A DNA stretch of 12,300 bases from CAYSND01 sp964642235 (GTDB taxonomy: Bacteria; Bacteroidota; Bacteroidia; Bacteroidales; UBA932), in assembly GCA_964642235.1 (NCBI GenBank), contig CAZXOP010000050.1, positions 1-12,300 on the forward strand. Direction: 5' to 3'. Below the pieces are notes generated by a model. The model was not told the DNA's origin and did not search any database. It saw nothing but the letters and a program-made list of their open reading frames with translations. Position 1 is the stretch's first letter, and every line of letters starts with the position of its first letter. A program made the position numbers and the translations under genes. This document shows, piece by piece, positions 1 to 5,699 of the stretch.

Positions 1-20
1 TAGTTGGCTTTTTTTATCAG
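1..20. terminator. Possible partial terminator stem cut by the window edge
   Basis: The first bases read GTTGGC followed by seven T on the plus strand. On the minus strand, just after tRNA-Asp, this is seven A followed by GCCAAC. That is the pattern of one arm of a (possibly bidirectional) intrinsic terminator whose other arm lies outside the window. The pairing partner cannot be seen, so this is only a suggestion. Confidence 0.25.
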
Positions 21-95
21 CGGTGCGGACGGGGCTCGAACCCGCGACCCCCGGCGTGACAGGCCGGTATTCTAACCAAACTGAACTACCGCACC
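21..95 (-). tRNA. tRNA-Asp (anticodon GTC)
   Basis: Read on the minus strand, this 75-base stretch folds as a full cloverleaf. The acceptor arms are GGTGCGG (95-89) and CCGCACC, followed by discriminator G at 21. The D-arm contains AGTTTGGTTAGAA. The anticodon stem CCGGC/GCCGG encloses the loop CTGTCAC with anticodon GTC at 60-58. The T-arm contains GGTTCGAGCC. It reads the aspartate codons GAC and GAU. CCA is not encoded, because the bases after the discriminator are CTG, so it must be added after transcription. The gene lies downstream of rsmD on the same strand but has its own promoter (121-152). The G discriminator and GTC anticodon match what is expected for bacterial tRNA-Asp. Confidence 0.97.
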
Positions 96-106
96 AAAAG
101 GTCTTT

Positions 107-118
107 TCCCAAAAGGGA
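107..118 (-). repeat. Small inverted repeat in the tRNA-Asp leader
   Basis: TCCC-AAAA-GGGA is a perfect 4-bp inverted repeat around an AAAA loop. It falls between the predicted promoter core (121-129) and the 5' end of the tRNA (95). It would therefore form a small hairpin at the very start of the precursor RNA, in the leader that RNase P removes. It may be chance in such a short stretch. Confidence 0.35.
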
Positions 119-120
119 TT

Positions 121-152
121 GCAAATATAGAGTGTTTTTCTTTAAGAACAAA
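121..152 (-). promoter_or_regulatory. Bacteroidota-type promoter for tRNA-Asp
   Basis: On the minus strand there is TTTG at 152-149, a 19-base spacer, and TATATTTGC at 129-121. The second box is a perfect match to the TAnnTTTG(C) -7 element used by the primary sigma factor of Bacteroidota, and the first matches the -33 TTTG box at a normal distance. The predicted RNA start is near 117-120, about 22-25 bases before the mature tRNA. The -33 box begins 6 bases after the rsmD stop codon, so tRNA-Asp can be transcribed independently of rsmD. Confidence 0.75.
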
Positions 153-157
153 TTTTT

Positions 158-709
158 TTATCCAAAAAAAGAAAAATGAACATTCCCGTACCTCTTCTCC
201 TTAATAAATCGTGGATGAGAAGTGAAAGAGTAATCGGCAGAGTGCTCCAATATTAACCTCCCCCCCTCTCTTAAAATAGGTTTCCCCTCCTGGGTAACTC
301 TTCTCTCCAAAATTTTATCAGGGATGCTCTCTATCCCCTCCTTAAAGTAAGGGGGATCGGCAAAGATAATATCCACATCTATCTTGCAAATATCTATAAA
401 ATCAAATACGTTATGCCGTACTACACTTATCCCCTTAAAACCAAATCCCGCAGCAGTTCTCTTAATAAAAGCAGCATTTTTAGGATTCATCTCCACTGAA
501 TATATTTCGGGAACACCTCGCGAGGCAAACTCTAAGGAGATGCCACCTGTACCGGCAAAGAGATCTAAGACACGACACTCAGAGAGATTAAACTCATTGA
601 CGAGAATGTTAAAAAGTCCCTCCTTGGCAAAGTCTGTAGTAGGTCTCGCCTCATAATTAACAGGAGGATTTATTGATTTCCCCTTATGTGTCCCCCCTAT
701 AATTCGCAT
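158..709 (-). CDS. rsmD: 16S rRNA (guanine966-N2)-methyltransferase RsmD
   Basis: A 183-residue SAM-dependent methyltransferase predicted to methylate the exocyclic N2 of G966 in 16S rRNA during 30S subunit assembly in the cytoplasm. It opens with the RsmD signature MRIIGGTHKGK and has RPTT at 22-25. The SAM-binding motif I, DLFAGTGG, is at 49-56, and the acidic VEMN of motif II is at 72-75. The catalytic N2-purine motif DPPY is at 118-121. The length fits the family (about 180-200). The ATG at 709 is directly followed by the conserved N-terminal motif, which fixes the start. It overlaps the 3' end of the upstream gene by 13 bp, so the two are probably translationally coupled. No intrinsic terminator is obvious after the stop; the tRNA-Asp promoter begins there instead. 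Confidence 0.95.
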   Translation of the reverse strand: MRIIGGTHKGKSINPPVNYEARPTTDFAKEGLFNILVNEFNLSECRVLDLFAGTGGISLEFASRGVPEIYSVEMNPKNAAFIKRTAAGFGFKGISVVRHNVFDFIDICKIDVDIIFADPPYFKEGIESIPDKILERRVTQEGKPILREGGRLILEHSADYSFTSHPRFIKEKRYGNVHFSFFG

Positions 710-1443
710 CTTTTGACCTTCATAAAGTACTGCTCCAACTCCTTAAACTGCTCAAACTTTAATGAGCCTGAGATATAGAGAGTCGTAACTTCGGGGTTAA
801 ACATAACCTCTTTCATTGTAAGAAAGATATAGTAGAATGCCGTGACGAAGTCAGGTGTGTTATAACTATTGGATAGAAGAAGTTTGTCTTTTTCTGCTGT
901 CACGACATGAATCATTTTATCGGAAAAATGTACCAATATTCTATTATAGTCTGATAAAGTGATTATCTTATGCAGCAGAGAGAATGACATCGGATAAAAT
1001 TCGGCATTTTTATGAAAACGGAATATATGCGAAGTAACAGCATTGGGCATAGCATATATTAGGACGGACTCTCCATCAGGAGATTTAGCAAATAGTATCT
1101 CATCTAAATCATCTATAGTATGGAGTCTGCTAAGTATAGAGAGTGCCTCATCAGGCTTAAAAAATAGAATTGGGACAAGGGTATATTTAGGGGTGTTATA
1201 ATAGACTTTTACTGATTCGTAATCTTTTCTTAAAAGCTGATGAGATTCGATCTCTCTCTTTAGAAGAACCTCTATCTGATTAATATGAAGAATACCTGAT
1301 GGGAAGTCGTTTTGATAATGGTATAAACATGTCCCATCAGATTTACAAACCAAAAAAGAAAAACCACTCAAGTCTATTTGAATGGTTAATCTTAAACGGT
1401 TTGTATTGTTGCCTATTTTCTTTTTGTCAACTAATACACCCAT
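697..1443 (-). CDS. DUF3822 family protein
   Basis: A 248-residue protein without signal peptide or membrane segment, so probably cytoplasmic. I assign it to the uncharacterised Bacteroidota family DUF3822 from two things: its opening segment LTIQIDLSGFSFLV (19-32), and its position immediately upstream of rsmD, a common arrangement in this phylum. No biochemical function is known. The N-terminal strand-turn-strand ending in a short loop, and a second similar stretch in the C-terminal half (IHVVTAEKDKLLL), look like the paired phosphate loops of actin-fold (ASKHA) proteins such as PilM. This is pattern reading, not a demonstrated homology. It overlaps rsmD by 13 bp, starts 6 bases after the stop of the upstream gene, and is in the same operon. 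Confidence 0.75.
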   Translation of the reverse strand: MGVLVDKKKIGNNTNRLRLTIQIDLSGFSFLVCKSDGTCLYHYQNDFPSGILHINQIEVLLKREIESHQLLRKDYESVKVYYNTPKYTLVPILFFKPDEALSILSRLHTIDDLDEILFAKSPDGESVLIYAMPNAVTSHIFRFHKNAEFYPMSFSLLHKIITLSDYNRILVHFSDKMIHVVTAEKDKLLLSNSYNTPDFVTAFYYIFLTMKEVMFNPEVTTLYISGSLKFEQFKELEQYFMKVKRCEL

Positions 1444-1449
1444 ATTTTT

Positions 1450-2058
1450 TTATTCCCAGTTCCCTGCGTTATTGTTAGGATTAGAAATAGAACCAACCTT
1501 CAAACCGGGATAACGATTCATATCCTCTTTCTGAGCCTTTAAATTCACTACCAACTGTCTGTCAAGACCTTTGAGCAAATCATCATAAGGCATATTTGCT
1601 TCAAACAGAGGAACTAATACACCTGAAACTGATTTAGTAAGTGCTATTACCTCCACCTCTTTACCTCCTGAAAAAGGAATGTATTTAAGGGAGTCTGCGT
1701 TAAAATAAGTAGCACCTTTAAACAATGTATCCCTGACAAAAACAGGAATACTGTCCCTGCGAACTCTCTTCTGAGCAACTGCCAAAGAGTCGTCCATAGA
1801 ACCGATCTGTCTTACAACGGTAATTTTACCATTCTTATAGAAGTCTATAAGAGTATCAATAGAGCCGGTGTACTTACCATGTGTAGATTTGTAAGCTACT
1901 TGAAGCGTTCTGATGCTCTTTAACCTTTCGATACCCACAGACTCTCTGTATTTAGTGTCTTTCTGGAATCTGGCCGGTTCCATAATGCTCTGAGACAATA
2001 GATAAACAAGAGCTATTATAGCAGCCGGTAATAAGAAATAAGTTAGAATTTTTTTCAT
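1450..2058 (-). CDS. Single-pass membrane protein, possibly pilin-like, function unknown
   Basis: A 202-residue protein with one hydrophobic segment at about 5-24, right after the positive MKK start. This would be a membrane anchor with the rest of the chain outside the cytoplasm. There is no lipobox cysteine. After the anchor comes a helix and the segment LKSIRTLQVAYKSTHGKYTG (46-65). This is reminiscent of type II secretion pseudopilins, where a long N-terminal helix leads to a similar 'short chain, aromatic, G-x-Y' turn. The C-terminus is Asn-rich (NPNNNAGNWE). There is no prepilin-peptidase motif of the classical G-F-T-L-x-E kind, so pilin membership is uncertain. It is the first gene of the operon with the DUF3822-like gene and rsmD, with a promoter at 2100-2130. 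Confidence 0.6.
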   Translation of the reverse strand: MKKILTYFLLPAAIIALVYLLSQSIMEPARFQKDTKYRESVGIERLKSIRTLQVAYKSTHGKYTGSIDTLIDFYKNGKITVVRQIGSMDDSLAVAQKRVRRDSIPVFVRDTLFKGATYFNADSLKYIPFSGGKEVEVIALTKSVSGVLVPLFEANMPYDDLLKGLDRQLVVNLKAQKEDMNRYPGLKVGSISNPNNNAGNWE

Positions 2059-2099
2059 AAAGATTATTGTTTTATTTTAATATTCCTCTTTTTGACCTA

Positions 2100-2130
2100 C
2101 AAAAGTAAAAATAATAATTAGGACTTGCAA
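2100..2130 (-). promoter_or_regulatory. Bacteroidota-type promoter for the minus-strand rsmD operon
   Basis: On the minus strand, TTG at 2130-2128 is followed by a 20-base spacer and TACTTTTG at 2107-2100. The second box fits TAnnTTTG completely. The predicted RNA start is near 2095-2098, about 40 bases before the ATG at 2058. It drives the membrane protein, the DUF3822-like protein and rsmD. The region is shared with the divergent plus-strand promoter core at 2139-2147. Confidence 0.65.
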
Positions 2131-2138
2131 TATATTTT

Positions 2139-2147
2139 TAATTTTGC
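2139..2147 (+). promoter_or_regulatory. Promoter -7 element for the nrnA operon
   Basis: TAATTTTGC matches TAnnTTTGC exactly. No clear TTTG box lies about 20 bases upstream (only AT-rich sequence around 2111-2120), so the promoter is incomplete by consensus. The predicted start is near 2150, about 17 bases before the ATG at 2167. A transcript starting there could not use the TTG at 2125 as a start codon, which helps fix the start of the following gene. Confidence 0.5.
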
Positions 2148-2166
2148 AAAAATATTTTATTTTTTT

Positions 2167-3207
2167 ATGGTTTCAAAGTCTAAAGTATCTTTTTTTGAAA
2201 ATTTATTTTCAACCAAGTCGCCTATCTCCATTATAGGGCATCATAACCCTGACGGAGACACTGTTGGCTCGATTTGCGCTATGTATTATTTTCTAAAAGA
2301 TATCGGTATAGACTCAAATCTGTTTCTCCCCGGAGAGATGTCGGGAGCTTTAAATTTTCTTAATAAAGATGAAATTATAAATTTTTATAATCGGGATCCT
2401 CAAAAGTGTGATAAGATAATTAAAGATTCCGAGCTAATTCTCTGCTTTGATTTCAATAAACTAGCAAGAACAGAATCAATGGCTGAAGTAATTAGAAGCA
2501 GCAATGGATTTAAGGTTATTGTGGATCATCACCCTAACCCTGCTAAAGAAGAGTTTGATCTTGTTTTTTCAGATTCCAAATACTCCTCCACCTGTGAGTT
2601 TTTATATTGGATACTTAAAAAGACAAAACATATAGGAAACAATATCTCTAAGTTCCCTTTCCGGTGTGCTGAATCACTCGCCACAGGGATGATTACCGAT
2701 ACCAATAATTTCAACAACTCCGTAATCCCCTCCACATTCAAAATGTCATCAGAACTTTTAACCATCGGAGTTAATTTAGAAAAGATTAATAAAGCTGTTT
2801 TTAATAGTTTTTCAGAACAGAGAATGAGGTTAATGGGGAAATTATTGACTGATGGGATGGTTATATTAGGTGACATGAGGGCAGCCTATCAAATCCTCTC
2901 ATTAAAAACCCAAAAAGAATATGACTATGAAATAGGAGATTCAGAGGGGTTTGTAAATTACCCTCTTTCAATACGAGGGGTCTCTATCTCAGCTTTTTTC
3001 ACAGAAACACCGGATAGAATAAGAGTCTCTTTTCGTACAGATGGTTTTATATCAGTTAATGATTTTTCTGCCCTCTACTTTAATGGAGGTGGACACGAAA
3101 AAGCGGCAGGTGGCACCCTCTATATGCCAATATCTGAAGTGGCCTCATATTTTGAAAATTCACTTAGAGAATATATTGAAAAAAAAGGCACATCTTTTGC
3201 TAAATAA
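2167..3207 (+). CDS. nrnA: DHH/DHHA1 phosphoesterase, NrnA-like (oligoribonuclease / pAp phosphatase)
   Basis: A 346-residue cytoplasmic Mn-dependent phosphoesterase. The NrnA family degrades very short RNAs (nanoRNA) or cyclic-dinucleotide breakdown products and removes the 3' phosphate of pAp. Numbered from the ATG at 2167, motif I HHNPDGD is at 25-31, motif II aspartate is in CFDFN (93-97), the DHH triad is at 120-122, and motif IV is TDTNNF (177-182). The DHHA1 substrate-binding signature GGGHEKAAGG is at 307-316. All metal-binding positions look intact. An in-frame TTG at 2125 would add 14 residues. I prefer 2167 because it is ATG, gives the usual N-terminal distance to motif I, and lies just downstream of the promoter core at 2139-2147. 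It is the first gene of a five-gene plus-strand operon. RNA versus pAp preference cannot be told from sequence. Confidence 0.88.
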   Translation: MVSKSKVSFFENLFSTKSPISIIGHHNPDGDTVGSICAMYYFLKDIGIDSNLFLPGEMSGALNFLNKDEIINFYNRDPQKCDKIIKDSELILCFDFNKLARTESMAEVIRSSNGFKVIVDHHPNPAKEEFDLVFSDSKYSSTCEFLYWILKKTKHIGNNISKFPFRCAESLATGMITDTNNFNNSVIPSTFKMSSELLTIGVNLEKINKAVFNSFSEQRMRLMGKLLTDGMVILGDMRAAYQILSLKTQKEYDYEIGDSEGFVNYPLSIRGVSISAFFTETPDRIRVSFRTDGFISVNDFSALYFNGGGHEKAAGGTLYMPISEVASYFENSLREYIEKKGTSFAK

Positions 3208-3215
3208 CCAAAGAG

Positions 3216-3740
3216 ATGAAAAGAATACTCTATCCAATACTCCTTATCCTTCTTATCTGTTCTTGCAGTCAACAAGACAGGGAGATTATCATTATAGAGC
3301 AGGAGGCAGCGATAGATCGATTTATTTCAACTAAATTTGCAGATAAAGAGATAGTGAGGACTAATGGTTCTAATAGGGTGATTATTGAGTATGGCTCCTC
3401 CTCAAACACCCTTAGTTATGGGGATTCTCTTAGTTTCTATTACTCTGGTTTTGTGTTTTCAAGCGGAGGTGGTTCACTATTTACTACCAATGTCGAAGAG
3501 GTGGCCAAACAAGCATCCTTAACCTTAACCAACCAGAACTTTAGTGTTGAAAAAGTTCTTTTTAAGGAGGGAGTCTTTACCAAGGGGCTTACAAACGGGC
3601 TCTTAGGTATGAAAGAGAAAGAGCATGCAGTTATTCTTTTCTCTGCAAAATATGGTTTTGATAATACTCGAGTTTATAATATTCCCAAACTATCACCACT
3701 AATGTATGAGGTTTGGATAGAAAAGATTAAAAAAAATTAA
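3216..3740 (+). CDS. FKBP-like lipoprotein (single domain)
   Basis: A 174-residue exported protein. A short signal sequence ends in the lipobox I-C-S-C, with the lipidated cysteine probably at 17; a second cysteine at 15 makes the exact site slightly uncertain. The mature part is one FKBP-type peptidyl-prolyl isomerase fold. Its marks are SYGDSLSFYYSGFVFSSG (67-84), the 'G-L..GL.GMKEKEHAVILFSAKYGF' segment (124-148), and the closing MYEVWIEKI (163-171). Several active-site aromatics of classical FKBPs are not obvious, so it may bind rather than isomerise. Family role: folding chaperone or isomerase at the cell envelope. The start is 8 bases after the nrnA stop, preceded by AAAGAG, a weak Shine-Dalgarno-like sequence. 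It is followed after 1 base by a second, larger FKBP lipoprotein. Confidence 0.78.
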   Translation: MKRILYPILLILLICSCSQQDREIIIIEQEAAIDRFISTKFADKEIVRTNGSNRVIIEYGSSSNTLSYGDSLSFYYSGFVFSSGGGSLFTTNVEEVAKQASLTLTNQNFSVEKVLFKEGVFTKGLTNGLLGMKEKEHAVILFSAKYGFDNTRVYNIPKLSPLMYEVWIEKIKKN

Positions 3741-3741
3741 T

Positions 3742-4737
3742 ATGATAAGGTTTATAAGAAATGGGGGTCTGATTTTAATGACACTATTCATTTTATCCTC
3801 TTGTGTACGCGAAGTGGATGAGTCTTCTGAATCAGTTCAGAGGAGGATATTATCTGCCTACATTAAAATGAATCATTCTGGAATTGATTCAACCAAATCA
3901 GGGATGTATATTATCCCTACAAAGGTGGGGAGTGGAAATAGTATAAAGGATAGTGCTTTTGCCTTTGTTAAATACTCCTCAAAATATATCTCAGGAACCT
4001 ATATCTCCTCTTGTTATGATTCAGTGTCAAGGCAGCTTGGAACTTATTCAAATTCTAAATATTATGGAACACAAGTCTGGAGTGTTGGGACTAAAAAACT
4101 AAACCCTGGCCTTAATGAGCTTCTCCTTACCATGAAAGAGGGGGGGAAATCGACAGCAATAATTCCACCATGGCTACTCGATGTTAAGACAGGAAAATAT
4201 ATAAATGAAGGGGAGGGGACTATAACTATATATGACGTAGAGCTTGTGAAATTAGTTAACGATATTAAGAAGTATGAGACGGCACTACTTGAGGATCACG
4301 CAAATAATTATTATAATGGACTTGACTCCACCAAACTTGGTTTTTATTCTAAAAAATTAGTTGAGATAAAAGATGCAGATACAGTGGCATTCGGATCAGA
4401 GATACAGGTAAATTACGTGGGGAGATTTTTAGATGGGAAAGTTTTTGACACCAATGTGGCGGATACTGCTAAAAAGTATAGAATTTACTCAAGCTCCTCA
4501 ACATCCTATACCGGACTAAAAATAAAATATGAAAATGATTTCACAGAGATGAAGAAATCCAACAGCGAAACTATCTCAGGCTTTTTAAATGCAGTCCACT
4601 CTCTAAAATATGGCGAACGCGTAGTTGCATTCTTTTCATCTGATTGGGGTTATGGAGAGAATGGTAAAAATCCCACAAGTAATGGAATACCTGGTTATAT
4701 GCCATTAAAGTTCGATATTTGGCTCGATAAGAAATAG
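3742..4737 (+). CDS. Lipoprotein with two tandem FKBP-type PPIase domains
   Basis: A 331-residue exported lipoprotein with signal sequence and lipobox L-S-S-C (lipidated Cys21). Domain 1 (about 65-172) is a degenerate FKBP fold that keeps the 'GLNELLLTMKEGGKSTAIIPPW' region. Domain 2 (about 215-329) is clearly FKBP: IQVNYVGRFLDGKVFDTN (221-238), ISGFLNAVHSLKYGERVVAF (278-297), YGENG (304-308) and GYMPLKFDIWL (318-328). Each domain is preceded by the same short element, GIDSTKSGMY (47-56) and GLDSTKLGFY (193-202), which shows an internal duplication. Domain 2 is the better candidate for isomerase activity; domain 1 may be a binding or chaperone unit. It is likely anchored in the outer or inner membrane facing the periplasm. 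The gene starts 1 base after the upstream stop. Confidence 0.85.
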   Translation: MIRFIRNGGLILMTLFILSSCVREVDESSESVQRRILSAYIKMNHSGIDSTKSGMYIIPTKVGSGNSIKDSAFAFVKYSSKYISGTYISSCYDSVSRQLGTYSNSKYYGTQVWSVGTKKLNPGLNELLLTMKEGGKSTAIIPPWLLDVKTGKYINEGEGTITIYDVELVKLVNDIKKYETALLEDHANNYYNGLDSTKLGFYSKKLVEIKDADTVAFGSEIQVNYVGRFLDGKVFDTNVADTAKKYRIYSSSSTSYTGLKIKYENDFTEMKKSNSETISGFLNAVHSLKYGERVVAFFSSDWGYGENGKNPTSNGIPGYMPLKFDIWLDKK

Positions 4738-4751
4738 TAAACTATATAAAT

Positions 4752-5696
4752 ATGAAGAGATATCTACTAGTAATCCCCCTGTTATTCTTATTTACATTTG
4801 CTTTTGCAGAGGGTAAAAAGGATACTCTTAACTTTATTCCTGATTACACCATTTATCAATTTGCAGAGAGGGATACATGCCATCTCTATATGGATGTCTA
4901 TGAGCCAATTGATAACTTGGAGACCCACCCCTGCGTCATATTTCTATTTGGAGGAGGTTTTAAAGGGGGAAGTCGTGACAGTAATAATATTATAAGGTAT
5001 TGTACTGAACTCCAAAAAAAAGGGGTAGTAGCAATAGCCATAGATTATAGACTCGGAATGAAAGGGCAATCCGCAGCAAGTCCCTTTGATACGGCCCCCC
5101 TATTTAACTCCATCTATATTGCCACTGAAGACCTCTTCTCATCGGTTGATTTCATATTAAAACAGGCTGAAACTTTTAGGATTGACCCTAAACAAATCGT
5201 ACTTTGCGGCTCAAGTGCCGGAGCAATAACTTCATTACAAGCAGATTACGAATTATCTAATCGCACTCCTCTTGCTGAAGTATTACCAAAAGATTTTAAG
5301 TTCGGGGGAGTTATATCATTTTCAGGTGCCACCATCTCCACCACAGGCAAACCAAAATACAAGACTAAACCTGCTCCCACCTATTTTCTCCATGGGACTA
5401 AAGATAAGTTAGTAAAATATAATAAGATACAACTCTTTAATAAAGGTCTCTTTGGCTCCAATTACCTTGCAAAAATATTTAAGAAAAATGATTACCCATA
5501 TCATATAATGAGATTCGTCGGGGCAGGGCACGATGTGGCAAATCTATACTACCCCTTTGTAGATGATACCCTCTATTTCATAGAACAATTCGTAATAAAA
5601 GGGGCTAAATATAATCTTGATGAGAAGGTGGTTCTTAGAAACTATACCCCTCCCTCCTACGCTTCAATGTCCCCCAGAGAATTATATAAAAAATAG
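4752..5696 (+). CDS. Exported alpha/beta-hydrolase (esterase-like)
   Basis: A 314-residue protein with a Sec signal peptide at about 1-20 (hydrophobic VIPLLFLFTFAFA, probable cleavage around AFA-E), so periplasmic or secreted. The alpha/beta-hydrolase core is complete. The oxyanion-hole element FGGGF is at 66-70 (family HGGG with the His replaced by Phe). IAIDYRLG is at 95-102. The nucleophile elbow G-S-S-A-G is at 153-157 with Ser155. The acid is probably Asp218 in HGTKDKLV and the base His260 in GAGHDV. This layout is that of the carboxylesterase / acetyl-esterase / dienelactone-hydrolase type. Substrate cannot be read from the sequence; carbohydrate acetyl groups or other esters are possible. 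No strong ribosome binding site precedes it (14-base AT-rich gap), which is usual in Bacteroidota. It is the fourth gene of the plus-strand operon. Confidence 0.85.
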   Translation: MKRYLLVIPLLFLFTFAFAEGKKDTLNFIPDYTIYQFAERDTCHLYMDVYEPIDNLETHPCVIFLFGGGFKGGSRDSNNIIRYCTELQKKGVVAIAIDYRLGMKGQSAASPFDTAPLFNSIYIATEDLFSSVDFILKQAETFRIDPKQIVLCGSSAGAITSLQADYELSNRTPLAEVLPKDFKFGGVISFSGATISTTGKPKYKTKPAPTYFLHGTKDKLVKYNKIQLFNKGLFGSNYLAKIFKKNDYPYHIMRFVGAGHDVANLYYPFVDDTLYFIEQFVIKGAKYNLDEKVVLRNYTPPSYASMSPRELYKK

Positions 5697-5699
5697 ATA

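Noticed and set aside
384..656. 90-codon open frame on the plus strand inside rsmD
   Set aside because: It is a mirror of the conserved RsmD motif region and has no domain or start signal of its own.
2529..2876. 115-codon open frame on the minus strand inside the NrnA-like gene
   Set aside because: Antisense to conserved DHH motifs in the plus-strand gene. Its product has no recognisable family.
3041..3334. 97-codon plus-strand open frame spanning the nrnA end and the FKBP lipoprotein start
   Set aside because: It is out of frame with both supported genes and covers the conserved GGGHEKAAGG motif and the lipobox region of the real genes.
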